NCBI GenBank assembly: GCA_034769895.1
Contig: CM068371.1
Span: 407,571,969 to 407,635,968 of the forward strand
DNA: 64,000 bases
DNA from: Magicicada septendecula
Lineage: Eukaryota; Arthropoda; Insecta; Hemiptera; Cicadidae
Direction: 5' to 3'
Below are positions 8,465 through 21,399 of the stretch, one piece after another (the first letter of the stretch is position 1; every line of letters starts with the position of its first letter). Under the pieces are notes generated by a model. The model was not told where the DNA came from. It saw only the letters and a list, made by a program, of their open reading frames with translations, and did not search any database. The position numbers were made by a program, and so were the translations under genes.

Positions 8465-10186
8465 AAATTGCCCCACCCCCTTTCAGGAGTTCTCCAGAAA
8501 CTTTCGGTGGTAGATGGAATAGATGAGGATGGGTTGCTGGTTTTCTTGGACCTTGTCCTGCAGTTGGCAGATTTTCCGGGTGTGTCCGATGGGGAGGTCT
8601 TGTCCCTTATATACCCGTATTGCCAGGGTTCATTGGCAGGGTTGGTCACCAACACTCTGCGTCGGGGCGGCAGTGTCGACGCTTTTCATGGGGAAGTGTT
8701 GGATTACTTCATACCACATCGACGACGTTCCCAGCTTAAGTTAGATTCATTCTATCGCCTACAGGCCAACGGAGAGGCGTTGGGGGACTTCGTGCAGGAC
8801 ATACGGAAAGCTGCCCGGGTATTAAGATTAGGGTTGCCCGAGACGGAAGTAATACAAGCAATTCTGGAAGGACTGAATCCCCAAGAGAGATCGCGTTTGA
8901 TATTCGCAGAACGTCCACGTTGTTTCGCGGATCTGTACCGGTTGTGTGTGGTTTCTAAGACTGTCCGAGCAGGGGACGAGTTCCGGGGAAGAGCGGCTAC
9001 GGATGTCCAATACTCCAGTGGGTTGTTAGAAAGAGCTAAAAAGGACAAACATGGCGGTTGGAGAAAAACACAAGAGACGGTCAGAAAAACTGAATATTCC
9101 GGAAGTAATGGAGGCTACAGGGGGGTGACAAGTGAGAAGACGGTAGCAACGGTTACAGCAGAGAAAAGAAATAAGTATGAAATTAACAGGGAAAGAAGAA
9201 GTTATATTGGTAAAGCAACATCGGCAAGTAGGGAGCCTGTAGCAAGGCGTTATTCCTATCGGGAGAAAAAAGAAACTTTGAAGCTTCCAGAGGAAGTCCC
9301 AGTGCCTAATAGAGGAGTGGATGAAGAAGGTGAGGAGAAACAAGAAAAGCGAAGTAACTTCTGTGGATCAATACAAGACGACAAGAACACGTCTGTTGAG
9401 ATTGAATTACAGGACTCAGAGAGGACGTCATGGTTGAATCCAGATGCCGCAGAATTTGTTCCGGTATCTCCATCTCAGTTCATGGCGGATCCAGATCCGG
9501 TAACAGCATCATCGCCTACGCCGGGAGATGAGAAGTCACTTGATGGTGGCGCTTTACCATCGTCAGTAGAAATTAAATTAGACATTGCACATGGACCTGG
9601 ACAGCTGGATTCCAGGTTGGGAAATGTTGAGGAAGTTGTAGTTGCTGAGAGTGGTGAAGAAGAGGAATCGAAGGAAGAGGCAGAAGAGCGGTCTGCACAT
9701 GCTACGCAGGGGAGTACAAGTGTAAGTGTTAGGGAGGCTGCAAGTGTTTCTGAGGTTGCGGATGGACAAGGGGATGTCCAGGCTGCAAGTGTGGTAGAAG
9801 TAGATGAGGTAGAAGTTGAGGAGAAACTGGGTGGCAGCGTTGTGGAGTGTGGGAGTGAGAATTATGTAGTATGTGAAGATGTGCAGACATTTTCTGTAAG
9901 TAGTGTTGAGGATTCCGAGGAATGGAAAGAAGTTTCATGCGGACCAGGTGAGCAACTAGAAGATGAAGATGTGCAGTGTCGTGATGGTGATTTGGATTAT
10001 GTAGAGGAGCAAAAGGAAGAGGTGGAAGAAATAGAACCAGGGGACGAAGAAGGGGAAATTGTAGAAGAGAAGAAGGTAGAAGCAGAGGAGTTAGAGGTTG
10101 AGGATAATCCAAATCGGGGTAAAAGTAGTCAGGTAAGTTGCCTTGATTCTAATTCAGGAGAAACAAATCAGCACAGCTCAACATGA
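8465..10186 (+). CDS. Gag-like protein, unit 2
   Basis: 573 codons, ending in TGA where unit 1 has CGA, a CpG-type transition shared by units 2-6. This removes the 26-residue basic tail; the frame beyond the TGA stays open to a TAA at 10262. The capsid-like and basic regions are intact. It carries the pairing of LDLVLQ, AERPRC and DVQYSSG. Confidence 0.65.
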   Translation, partial: KLPHPLSGVLQKLSVVDGIDEDGLLVFLDLVLQLADFPGVSDGEVLSLIYPYCQGSLAGLVTNTLRRGGSVDAFHGEVLDYFIPHRRRSQLKLDSFYRLQANGEALGDFVQDIRKAARVLRLGLPETEVIQAILEGLNPQERSRLIFAERPRCFADLYRLCVVSKTVRAGDEFRGRAATDVQYSSGLLERAKKDKHGGWRKTQETVRKTEYSGSNGGYRGVTSEKTVATVTAEKRNKYEINRERRSYIGKATSASREPVARRYSYREKKETLKLPEEVPVPNRGVDEEGEEKQEKRSNFCGSIQDDKNTSVEIELQDSERTSWLNPDAAEFVPVSPSQFMADPDPVTASSPTPGDEKSLDGGALPSSVEIKLDIAHGPGQLDSRLGNVEEVVVAESGEEEESKEEAEERSAHATQGSTSVSVREAASVSEVADGQGDVQAASVVEVDEVEVEEKLGGSVVECGSENYVVCEDVQTFSVSSVEDSEEWKEVSCGPGEQLEDEDVQCRDGDLDYVEEQKEEVEEIEPGDEEGEIVEEKKVEAEELEVEDNPNRGKSSQVSCLDSNSGETNQHSST

Positions 10187-10379
10187 GATAGTTTCTCAGA
10201 GAGTGGTGTCCAAAAGGAACGAGTACCTAAAGTTCGTCATAAAAAGGTGAGAAGAAGCGGTTAACGGGTAGCGGGTAGATGTTCCCCACAGTCCCAGTGG
10301 TGTTCGTCTACTTCAGGGTTGCGCCCCTGCCTCCGCGAGCCTTGGTTTTCTCCACCCATCCTTATTCTCGGAGGGAACC

Positions 10380-10481
10380 ATGTCCTTTACCTTAGTCCTA
10401 GCTATTGACCTTTCAATGATCCTTGCCCTTTTCATCTTCCCAATTTTCCTACCCCTCCCCTTAGAAAACAAAATAAAATAA
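10380..10481 (+). CDS. Small hydrophobic ORF, unit 2 (33 codons)
   Basis: Ser replaces Phe at position 2 and the end is NKIK. The hydrophobic core is otherwise unchanged. Confidence 0.22.
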   Translation: MSFTLVLAIDLSMILALFIFPIFLPLPLENKIK

Positions 10482-13400
10482 AAAACAAATAAAAATTAGA
10501 AAGGAAAAACAAAACAAAAATTAGAAAAGGAAAAAAGAAAAATATCAGAAAGCAGTTAGAAAAGAAATTAGTTGGAAGAGTTGTGACTAGGTTGGTGTAG
10601 TGAGGTTAGTGTTAGATTGTGGTTTGTCGTTTTATGATGGAGTGTGATAGCGTGGTGTTGTTTTCATTTTCTTTGTTGTAGTTTATTGCTGATTATTGTA
10701 GGGTCGGGGCCATGCCGCTTTCCCCGGTTGATTTCCCTGGTAGGTTATTTTTGGATTAAGTGTGGGTTGTTAGATGATGCCGTACTGAAGTAAACCCCCC
10801 CTTGCTAGTTATGCAGTATTTAATGAGTAAAAGAAAGGGATGATGTTCGCGTGCCCTCTATGCGGTTTTCTCTGTCTGGCTAAGCGGGGTCCGTCCGCCC
10901 TAGTGTAGGGATGTGGGCCAGCCATATGGCAAGGATGGAGATGCCTTGTTGGTGCATGTGGCTGGTCGGTCCGAGAGGTGGACGAGAGGTAGTATGGTCA
11001 CTCACATACCAAGGTGTGTGATACCTTGTTTGGTCTTCGGACGAGTGTGTGAGTGGGACCAGTAGAAGTAGGTGGTGGTCACCAGAGAGTGTGACATGTT
11101 GGGGCGGTCCCGTGGGGTTGGCATGGCGGAGACGGTCGCGTGGGGATGATCATGGTTGAGAGTTTTTCGGTCCTCGGAAAGGGGAGGGATAGAAGTTGTC
11201 CTGAGTAGGTATCGGTCTTTGGGTCTCAGTTTGGGAGGCCTTGGGAGGTCAGAACTCAGACGGTGCACTTGATTCGGGTCTTTCGTCTTTTCTCCTTCTA
11301 TCTCTTGTCGCTGTATGCTGACCCTGATCAAGTCAGCATGCAGTACCCGCACACATGCATACACATTACACTTCTTCTTCTTTCCTCTTCCTTCGTTTTC
11401 ACACTGAGCCTCTGTTCTCCCGAGAGCGGTTAAGTTTCTGAGATTTCCCAAGACAGCCAAGAGGCTGTGAGTTAGCTTTGGGGCAACTATGTTGCCCTTT
11501 TGGGGTGAGGGTGTGCCGATTCTAAAAAATTATCGGCGCGTGTTCGGTATTTGCTGTACTGTATTTAACGGTAGCAGCGGTTGAGATAAGTAATCTGCAA
11601 CTGTTATACCATAAGAGCCGTGCTTGATTGGTGCTGCCCTCTAGCGTGAGCCACGGTTTACGAGGTCAGAAACAGAACTACGTTTTCTGGAAAACTTACC
11701 TCTGGCCGACCGTCCACCTGTTAGCTTCGCTTGCGTATCTACTCCGGTAGAGAAGAACAAATTTGTTGCACCATCTTCAATCTCTGGCAGGCTAAACGAT
11801 AACAGATCTGCGGTAAGTTACGGCAATATTATTATATATATATCTATTTAAAGTTTTACAAATGAAAAATTGTTTAATAAGGCCACATTAAGTTGATTCA
11901 GATAACCTTTTACGCCACCACGTGTTGAGTTGTGCAATACGTAATTTAAAGGTAATTTTTTGGTAATATAGTAATACAATATTAAATTCACATGTCTTAA
12001 CGAAGGCACCAAAATTGAGAAGAATGTAAATGCCAAAAGGTATTTGTTTAATTAGTATAGAAATGATTGTAGCCAAGTAACCTTTCAGACCGCGTGGCGA
12101 AATAGCCTATGCGTAAATTTTATTAAAAGTATAACAAGCCGAATAATTAGCTAATCAAAATTGAATTATGTTAACCCACATGGGTAAAGTTTATTAATAT
12201 GAAATTTAACAGAACTAAATGTTTTCAAATAGGGCCTGTTGGCCATATAACCTTGTCAAGTGTGTCAAATATCATTTTTTAATTAGCCCTAAAGCTATGT
12301 TAATTTTATATATGGGTTTTGGTGTGTGTGAAGTTTCTGGGGGAATTTGTTTTGTGAACTCTAGCTGATAATATGTTGTATGATCAGGGTCCCTCGCTGA
12401 AGAAAGGGGAACCAGCTCTACCCTGAACTTGTAACATCCAGATTCTCTCTCTCAACTTCATCTGCCGGAGGAGAATAGCGAAGACTAACACAAACACCCT
12501 ATCATGAAAGCCAGATGATCACCACTTCACACCCATGGAAAAAATAAGGTGAACTCAATCCATGTTATGTATATTCTTTACACATTGTGATGTAACTCAC
12601 TAGAGCCAGTGGACATTCAATCACTCAACAACATGACTTTAAGTTTTAAACATTTATTTGGGTCCCCGATTAACGGGACAGAATAGTGTGTGAACTGGGA
12701 GGGGAATCTTTTGTAAATTTTATTAATTTGTTGTATAATCTGTGAGCTCAGGGGCTGACATGCATCTGTGGCTGCTCACCATTCAAACGTGCAATCCTTC
12801 TTATTTTCAGTATAAGGGTTTCATTACTGCTACTAATTCATTCAATCAACTTGTAATTTCTCTGTTTCAATTTAGTGTTCATTTTATATATTAATTTCTC
12901 ATTTTTAAATTCAGTTTGGATTATATAGGGATAGAAGTTTCTTTGGTAGTAAAGTCGGGTCACAAGTTTAATCCTGTACAGGTGCATGTCCATGCAGAGT
13001 TAAACATGCTGTTGGGACAGGTTGAGTTATGCACTGTCATGCCTATGAACATGTCGGTCTTTGGGCCAAAATTACTTTTAAAAGGGTTATAATGTTCATG
13101 ACACATTACTATTTTCAAAACTTAACAATATTTATCAATATATAAATTCTTCTAATTAATATGATCACTGGGGTGTTCACTGTATTCTAAATTTTATTTC
13201 TCCCAGTCTAAGTGCCCAGTGTGGCAGCATTTTATAATAGTATTAGGCACTTGGCCAAATTTTGAATTTATTATGTCCTGGGGACTACTGGTGTTGCATA
13301 TATAATCAGATACACATGTAATGTGTTATGCACATATTAAGAATTAAAACCTGACATGGATTTTCATAAATTATTAATGATGTACCTCATGGGGTGGAAA

Positions 13401-14105
13401 AGGGTGTGGCAAGAGATATATGTTATAATTGTCCTGTATTGTGGAACATGTAGATGTATTGTATATTCGTGTGTGTATTTTGTGGGGTTCTATATGTATT
13501 GTACATTCGTGTGTATTTTTGGGGGGGTTAGATATAGGGCTTATAAAAAGAAAATATAAAACATAGGGTTATATATACATTTAATTTCTGATGACAATTC
13601 GGAAAGAGAGAATAAGGATTTCTCATAATTAATTTCAAAAGAGTTTTGTTAAGGAGTATATAGATTCTATCTCTATTAATTTTTCATTAATATTTTTTTA
13701 AAGAGAATTGATTTATTTTAATTAACTTTAATAAGGAGTATGTAGATTTGTCTCTATTAATTTTTAATTAATATTTTTTTAAAGAGAATTAATTTATTTT
13801 AATTAACCTTGTAAAGAAGTATATAAATTTTATCTCAATTAAGTTTCAATTGAGTTTTTTTTAGAGAATATAGAAAATAAATTTTGGATTTATTAATAAT
13901 TTCAAGTAACTTTTTTTAAAGAGAATAAATCATTTTTAATTAACAATTTTAAGGGGAAACTAGATTCTGAATGTTATATTTATTGATTTTGTAGGTAACA
14001 GAAAGGAGATAGAATAATAAAAGGATTTTATTGATTGTTAATTTTGTGAGTTTTAATTGCAAGTCCCGTCGTCTCACTGGATCCAGCGCATTTTTGGCTT
14101 CTCTA

Positions 14106-14251
14106 GGCTTTGGTCTAGTTTTAATTATCTTGTGGCCCCTCTTTAAAAAAAAAATAAAATAAAAAAAAAATAATTTTTTTTTACCAGTCTAAGTTAAAGA
14201 GGGGCCACAAGATAATTAAAACCAAAACCGAAGCCCATTTGGTAGCAGAGC
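14106..14251 (+). promoter_or_regulatory. Poly(A)-signal hairpin (14106-14236) and PBS (14240-14251), unit 3
   Basis: The PBS is intact TGGTAGCAGAGC. The outer right arm has one private change (AACCGAAGCC), which weakens the outermost pairing only. Confidence 0.7.
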
Positions 14252-14462
14252 GTGGTTGAGATTAGGGTCAACCCTTGGGTCCTTTGGGGGTGACGGGGCT
14301 TGCAAACTCAGGAAACATTCTTTGGGGTTCAAATGGAACTTAGAAGAATCTCTGAAAGGCCCTATATCTAAAAGTGACTATGTTTGTTAGGTTTAAGGTT
14401 TTTGTGTATAATATATATCTATGTACTTGCCCGCCTGTTGGATAGTTAAACGGTAGGTTGCC

Positions 14463-14744
14463 ATGTGGTGTGAAATTTTAAAGGGGGACATTCCTTTGGA
14501 AACGCGAATTATCGCAGATCTGTGCCTAGGTGGAGATGGTTTGCGTATTACCTTGCCCATAATAGGGGAGGTGTATAATTTATGCGGTATGGCCCGATCG
14601 GCAGTCAGTCTCCTCCGACATACGGGAGCCGAAGTTATTAGAAATATTTTTGAGAATTGTCGTTGGTCGGTGATTTTGTCGTGTTGTGTGTTAGTGTGTG
14701 TGTCGCGTTCCTTAATGTGTAGTGTTGTTGAGAGAGCAGTTCAG
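14463..14744 (+). CDS. Leader ORF / candidate first Gag exon, unit 3 (ATG present)
   Basis: ATG in context GTTGCCATGT opens 94 codons to the CAG|GTAAGT donor at 14744/14745. Spliced to 14936 it would give a 667-residue protein. Ser replaces Gly in AVSLL, as in units 4 and 6. ATG versus ACG is a single C/T difference at a CpG, so either state could be ancestral. Confidence 0.5.
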
Positions 14745-14935
14745 GTAAGTGGGCTGGGTCCTCGCAACGGTAGGGGGACCCGCAGTCTGCTCGAAGGACG
14801 AGTTTAGTACTCGAGTTTTTCTGATTACTGTGTTATTATTGTCATTATTTTGTAGGTGTTAGGTGTTTTGTGGGAGTTATGTTTTGTTGATTGTGTGTTG
14901 TGAATTGTGCAATTCTGGCGGCGGTATGCTTTCAG

Positions 14936-16657
14936 AAATTGCCCCACCCCCTTTCAGGAGTTCTCCAGAAACTTTCGGTGGTAGATGGAATAGATGAGGA
15001 TGGGTTGCTGGTTTTCTTGGACTATGTCCTGCAGTTGGCAGATTTTCCGGGTGTGTCCGATGGGGAGGTCTTGTCCCTTATATACCCGTATTGCCAGGGT
15101 TCATTGGCAGGGTTGGTCACCAACACTCTGCGTCGGGGCGGCAGTGTCGACGCTTTTCATGGGGAAGTGTTGGATTACTTCATACCACATCGACGACGTT
15201 CCCAGCTTAAGTTAGATTCATTCTATCGCCTACAGGCCAACGGAGAGGCGTTGGGGGACTTCGTGCAGGACATACGGAAAGCTGCCCGGGTATTAAGATT
15301 AGGGTTGCCCGAGACGGAAGTAATACAAGCAATTCTGGAAGGACTGAATCCCCAAGAGAGATCGCGTTTGATATTCGCAGAAAGTCCACGTTGTTTCGCG
15401 GATCTGTACCGGTTGTGTGTGGTTTCTAAGACTGTCCGAGCAGGGGACGAGTTCCGGGGAAGAGCGGCTACGGATGTCCAATACTCCAGTGGGTTGTTAG
15501 AAAGAGCTAAAAAGGACAAACATGGCGGTTGGAGAAAAACACAAGAGACGGTCAGAAAAACTGAATATTCCGGAAGTAATGGAGGCTACAGGGGGGTGAC
15601 AAGTGAGAAGACGGTAGCAACGGTTACAGCAGAGAAAAGAAATAAGTATGAAATTAACAGGGAAAGAAGAAGTTATATTGGTAAAGCAACATCGGCAAGT
15701 AGGGAGCCTGTAGCAAGGCGTTATTCCTATCGGGAGAAAAAAGAAACTTTGAAGCTTCCAGAGGAAGTCCCAGTGCCTAATAGAGGAGTGGATGAAGAAG
15801 GTGAGGAGAAACAAGAAAAGCGAAGTAACTTCTGTGGATCAATACAAGACGACAAGAACACGTCTGTTGAGATTGAATTACAGGACTCAGAGAGGACGTC
15901 ATGGTTGAATCCAGATGCCGCAGAATTTGTTCCGGTATCTCCATCTCAGTTCATGGCGGATCCAGATCCGGTAACAGCATCATCGCCTACGCCGGGAGAT
16001 GAGAAGTCACTTGATGGTGGCGCTTTACCATCGTCAGTAGAAATTAAATTAGACATTGCACATGGACCTGGACAGCTGGATTCCAGGTTGGGAAATGTTG
16101 AGGAAGTTGTAGTTGCTGAGAGTGGTGAAGAAGAGGAATCGAAGGAAGAGGCAGAAGAGCGGTCTGCACATGCTACGCAGGGGAGTACAAGTGTAAGTGT
16201 TAGGGAGGCTGCAAGTGTTTCTGAGGTTGCGGATGGACAAGGGGATGTCCAGGCTGCAAGTGTGGTAGAAGTAGATGAGGTAGAAGTTGAGGAGAAACTG
16301 GGTGGCAGCGTTGTGGAGTGTGGGAGTGAGAATTATGTAGTATGTGAAGATGTGCAGACATTTTCTGTAAGTAGTGTTGAGGATTCCGAGGAATGGAAAG
16401 AAGTTTCATGCGGACCAGGTGAGCAACTAGAGGATGAAGATGTGCAGTGTCGTGATGGTGATTTGGATTATGTAGAGGAGCAAAAGGAAGAGGTGGAAGA
16501 AATAGAACCAGGGGACGAAGAAGGGGAAATTGTAGAAGAGAAGAAGGTAGAAGCAGAGGAGTTAGAGGTTGAGGATAATCCAAATCGGGGTAAAAGTAGT
16601 CAGGTAAGTTGCCTTGATTCTAATTCAGGAGAAACAAATCAGCACAGCTCAACATGA
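14936..16657 (+). CDS. Gag-like protein, unit 3
   Basis: 573 codons from the candidate acceptor. It has LDYVLQ and AESPRC (shared with units 4 and 6) but DVQYSSG and VSPSQF (shared with unit 2), which marks it as intermediate between the two groups. It ends at the shared TGA, with the second donor (CAG|GTAAGT near 16604) before it. Confidence 0.68.
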   Translation, partial: KLPHPLSGVLQKLSVVDGIDEDGLLVFLDYVLQLADFPGVSDGEVLSLIYPYCQGSLAGLVTNTLRRGGSVDAFHGEVLDYFIPHRRRSQLKLDSFYRLQANGEALGDFVQDIRKAARVLRLGLPETEVIQAILEGLNPQERSRLIFAESPRCFADLYRLCVVSKTVRAGDEFRGRAATDVQYSSGLLERAKKDKHGGWRKTQETVRKTEYSGSNGGYRGVTSEKTVATVTAEKRNKYEINRERRSYIGKATSASREPVARRYSYREKKETLKLPEEVPVPNRGVDEEGEEKQEKRSNFCGSIQDDKNTSVEIELQDSERTSWLNPDAAEFVPVSPSQFMADPDPVTASSPTPGDEKSLDGGALPSSVEIKLDIAHGPGQLDSRLGNVEEVVVAESGEEEESKEEAEERSAHATQGSTSVSVREAASVSEVADGQGDVQAASVVEVDEVEVEEKLGGSVVECGSENYVVCEDVQTFSVSSVEDSEEWKEVSCGPGEQLEDEDVQCRDGDLDYVEEQKEEVEEIEPGDEEGEIVEEKKVEAEELEVEDNPNRGKSSQVSCLDSNSGETNQHSST

Positions 16658-16850
16658 GATAGTTTCTCAGAGAGTGGTGTCCAAAAGGAACGAGTACCTA
16701 AAGTTCGTCATAAAAAGGTGAGAAGAAGCGGTTAACGGGTAGCGGGTAGATGTTCCCCACAGTCCCAGTGGTGTTCGTCTACTTCAGGGTTGCGCCCCTG
16801 CCTCCGCGAGCCTTGGTTTTCTCCACCCATCCTTATTCTCGGAGGGAACC

Positions 16851-16952
16851 ATGTCCTTTACCTTAGTCCTAGCTATTGACCTTTCAATGATCCTTGCCCT
16901 TTTCATCTTCCCAATTTTCCTACCCCTCCCCTTAGAAAACAAAATAAAATAA
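16851..16952 (+). CDS. Small hydrophobic ORF, unit 3
   Basis: Same 33-codon form as unit 2. A ~6-bp deletion in the A-rich stretch after the ORF is shared with unit 4. Confidence 0.22.
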   Translation: MSFTLVLAIDLSMILALFIFPIFLPLPLENKIK

Positions 16953-19900
16953 AAAACAAATAAAAATTAGAAAGGAAAAACAAAACAAAAATTAGAAAAG
17001 GAAAAATATCAGAAAGCAGTTAGAAAAGAAATTAGTTGGAAGAGTTGTGACTAGGTTGGTGTAGTGAGGTTAGTGTTAGATTGTGGTTTGTCGTTTTATG
17101 ATGGAGTGTGATAGCGTGGTGTTGTTTTCATTTTCTTTGTTGTAGTTTATTGCTGATTATTGTAGGGTCGGGGCCATGCCGCTTTCCCCGGTTGATTTCC
17201 CTGGTAGGTTATTTTTGGATTAAGTGTGGGTTGTTAGATGATGCCGTACTGAAGTAAACCCCCCCCTTGCTAGTTATGCAGTATTTAATGAGTAAAAGAA
17301 AGGGATGATGTTCGCGTGCCCTCTATGCGGTTTTCTCTGTCTGGCTAAGCGGGGTCCGTCCGCCCTAGTGTAGGGATGTGGGCCAGCCATATGGCAAGGA
17401 TGGAGATGCCTTGTTGGTGCATGTGGCTGGTCGGTCCGAGAGGTGGACGAGAGGTAGTATGGTCACTCACATACCAAGGTGTGTGATACCTTGTTTGGTC
17501 TTCGGACGAGTGTGTGAGTGGGACCAGTAGAAGTAGGTGGTGGTCACCAGAGAGTGTGACGTGTTGGGGCGGTCCCGTGGGGTTGGCATGGCGGAGAGGG
17601 TCGCGTGGGGATGATCATGGTTGAGAGTTTTTCGGTCCTCGGAAAGGGGAGGGATAGAAGTTCTCCTGAGTAGGTATCGGTCTTTGGGTCTCAGTTTGGG
17701 AGGCCTTGGGAGGTCAGAACTCAGACGGTGCACTTGATTCGGGTCTTTCGTCTTTTCTCCTTCTATCTCTTGTCGCTGTATGCTGACCCTGATCAAGTCA
17801 GCATGCAGTACCCGCACACATGCATACACATTACACTTCTTCTTCTTTCCTCTTCCTTCGTTTTCACCCTGAGCCTCTGTTCTCCCGAGAGCGGTTAAGT
17901 TTCTGAGATTTCCCAAGACAGCCAAGAGGCTGTGAGTTAGCTTTGGGGCAACTATGTTGCCCTTTTGGGGTGAGGGTGTGCCGATTCTAAAAAATTATCG
18001 GCGCGTGTTCGGTATTTCCTGTACTGTATTTAACGGTAGCAGCGGTTGAGATAAGTAATCTGCAACTGTTATACCATAAGAGCCGTGCTTGATTGGTGCT
18101 GCCCTCTAGCGTGAGCCACGGTTTACGAGGTCAGAAACAGAACTACGTTTTCTGGAAAACTTACCTCTGGCCGACCGTCCACCTGTTAGCTTCGCTTGCG
18201 TATCTACTCCGGTAGAGAAGAACAAATTTGTTGCACCATCTTCAATCTCTGGCAGGCTAAACGATAACAGATCTGCGGTAAGTTACGGCAATATTATTAT
18301 ATATATATCTATTTAAAGTTTTACAAATGAAAAATTGTTTAATAAGGCCACATTAAGTTGATTCAGATAACCTTTTACGCCACCACGTGTTGAGTTGTGC
18401 AATACGTAATTTAAAGGTAATTTTTTGGTAATATAGTAATACAATATTAAATTCACATGTCTTAACGAAGGCACCAAAATTGAGAAGAATGTAAATGCCA
18501 AAAGGTATTTGTTTAATTAGTATAGAAATGATTGTAGCCAAGTAACCTTTCAGACCGCGTGGCGAAATAGCCTATGCGTAAATTTTATTAAAAGTATAAC
18601 AAGCCGAATAATTAGCTAATCAAAATTGAATTATGTTAACCCACATGGGTAAAGTTTATTAATATGAAATTTAACAGAACTAAATGTTTTCAAATAGGGC
18701 CTGTTGGCCATATAACCTTGTCAAGTGTGTCAAATATCATTTTTTAATTAGCCCTAAAGCTATGTTAATTTTATATATGGGTTTTGGTGTGTGTGAAGTT
18801 TCTGGGGGAATTTGTTTTGTGAACTCTAGCTGATAATATGTTGTATGATCAGGGTCCCTCGCTGAAGAAAGGGGAACCAGCTCTACCCTGAACTTGTAAC
18901 ATCCAGATTCTCTCTCTCAACTTCATCTGCCGGAGGAGAATAGCGAAGACTAACACAAACACCCTATCATGAAAGCCAGATGATCACCACTTCACACCCA
19001 TGGAAAAAATAAGGTGAACTCAATCCATGTTATGTATATTCTTTACACATTGTGATGTAACTCACTAGAGCCAGTGGACATTCAATCACTCAACAACATG
19101 ACTTTAAGTTTTAAACATTTTAATTGGGTCCCCGATTAACGGGACAGAATAGTGCGTGAACTGGGAGGGGAATCTTTTGTAAATTTTATTAATTTGTTGT
19201 ATAATCTGTGAGCTCAGGGGCTGACATGCATCTGTGGCTGCTCACCATTCAAACGTGCAATCCTTCTTATTTTCAGTATAAGGGTTTCATTACTGCTACT
19301 AATTCATTCAATCAACTTGTAATTTCTCTGTTTCAATTTAGTGTTCATTTTATATATTAATTTCTCATTTTTAAATTCAGTTTGGATTATATAGGGATAG
19401 AAGTTTCTTTGGTAGTAAAGTCGGGTCACAAGTTTAATCCTGTACAGGTGCATGTCCATGCAGAGTTAAACATGCTGTTGGGACAGGTTGAGTTATGCAC
19501 TGTCATGCCTATGAACATGTCGGTCTTTGGGCCAAAATTACTTTTAAAAGGGTTATAATGTTCATGACAAATTACTATTTTCAAAACTTAACAATATTTA
19601 TCAATATATAAATTCTTCTAATTAATATGATCACTGGGGTGTTCACTGTATTCTAAATTTTATTTCTCCCAGTCTAAGTGCCCAGTGTGGCAGCATTTTA
19701 TAATAGTATTAGGCACTTGGCCAAATTTTGAATTTATTATGTCCTGGGGACTACTGGTGTTGCATATATAATCAGATACGCATGTAATGTGTTATGCACA
19801 TATTAAGAATTAAAACCTGACATGGATTTTCATAAATTATTAATGATGTACCTCATGGGGTGGAAAAGGGTGTGGCAAGAGATATATGTTATAATTGTCC

Positions 19901-20571
19901 TGTATTGTGGAACATGTAGATGTATTGTATATTCGTGTGTGTATTTTGTGGGGTTCTATATGTATTGTACATTCGTGTGTATTTTTGGGGGGGTTAGATA
20001 TAGGGCTTATAAAAAGAAAATATAAAACATAGGGTTATATATACATTTAATTTCTGATGACAATTCGGAAAGAGAGAATAAGGATTTCTCATAATTAATT
20101 TCAAAAGAGTTTTGTTAAGGAGTATATAGATTCTATCTCTATTAATTTTTCATTAATATTTTTTTAAAGAGAATTGATTTATTTTAATTAACTTTAATAA
20201 GGAGTATGTAGATTTGTCTCTATTAATTTTTAATTAATATTTTTTTAAAGAGAATTAATTTATTTTAATTAACCTTGTAAAGAAGTATATAAATTTTATC
20301 TCAATTAAGTTTCAATTGAGTTTTTTTTAGAGAATATAGAAAATAAATTTTGGATTTATTAATAATTTCAAGTAACTTTTTTTAAAGAGAATAAATCATT
20401 TTTAATTAACAATTTTAAGGGGAAACTAGATTCTGAATGTTATATTTATTGATTTTGTAGGTAACAGAAAGGAGATAGAATAATAAAAGGATTTTATTGA
20501 TTGTTAATTTTGTGAGTTTTAATTGCAAGTCCCGTCGTCTCACTGGATCCAGCGCATTTTTGGCTTCTCTA

Positions 20572-20717
20572 GGCTTTGGTCTAGTTTTAATTATCTTGTG
20601 GCCCCTCTTTAAAAAAAAAATAAAATAAAAAAAAAATAATTTTTTTTTACCAGTCTAAGTTAAAGAGGGGCCACAAGATAATTAAAACCAAAACCAAAGC
20701 CCATTTGGTAGCAGAGC
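20572..20717 (+). promoter_or_regulatory. Poly(A)-signal hairpin (20572-20702) and PBS (20706-20717), unit 4
   Basis: Both arms and the PBS are intact. Confidence 0.7.
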
Positions 20718-20926
20718 GTGGTTGAGATTAGGGTCAACCCTTGGGTCCTTTGGGGGTGACGGGGCTTGCAAACTCAGGAAACATTCTTGGGGTTCAAATG
20801 GAACTTAGAAGAATCTCTGAAAGGCCCTATATCTAAAAGTGACTATGTTTGTTAGGTTTAAGGTTTTGTGTATAATATATATCTATGTACTTGCCCGCCT
20901 GTTGGATAGTTAAACGGTAGGTTGCC

Positions 20927-21208
20927 ATGTGGTGTGAAATTTTAAAGGGGGACATTCCTTTGGAAACGCGAATTATCGCAGATCTGTGCCTAGGTGGAGA
21001 TGGTTTGCGTATTACCTTGCCCATAATAGGGGAGGTGTATAATTTATGCGGTATGGCCCGATCGGCAGTCAGTCTCCTCCGACATACGGGAGCCGAAGTT
21101 ATTAGAAATATTTTTGAGAATTGTCGTTGGTCGGTGATTTTGTCGTGTTGTGTGTTAGTGTGTGTGTCGCGTTCCTTAATGTGTAGTGTTGTTGAGAGAG
21201 CAGTTCAG
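20927..21208 (+). CDS. Leader ORF / candidate first Gag exon, unit 4 (ATG present)
   Basis: The predicted protein is the same as in unit 3; donor at 21208/21209. Confidence 0.45.
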
Positions 21209-21399
21209 GTAAGTGGGCTGGGTCCTCGCAACGGTAGGGGGACCCGCAGTCTGCTCGAAGGACGAGTTTAGTACTCGAGTTTTTCTGATTACTGTGTTAT
21301 TATTGTCATTATTTTGTAGGTGTTAGGTGTTTTGTGGGAGTTATGTTTTGTTGATTGTGTGTTGTGAATTGTGCAATTCTGGCGGCGGTATGCTTTCAG

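Larger units (their letters stand above)
6469..12940 (+). repeat. Tandem unit 2
   Basis: Length 6472 bp. The leader region shares its private bases with unit 5 (ACG start, GGGGACGTG, CGCAATCTG). The first 400 bp resemble unit 1 and the partial unit 7 (AAGGTTCATG, TAATTATGATC) rather than units 3-6. The G run near 7050 is longer than in the other units. Confidence 0.95.
12941..19406 (+). repeat. Tandem unit 3
   Basis: Length 6466 bp. This is the only unit that combines the upstream ATG, an intact PBS and no stop inside the capsid/basic/acidic region, so it is the best candidate for an expressed copy. Confidence 0.95.
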
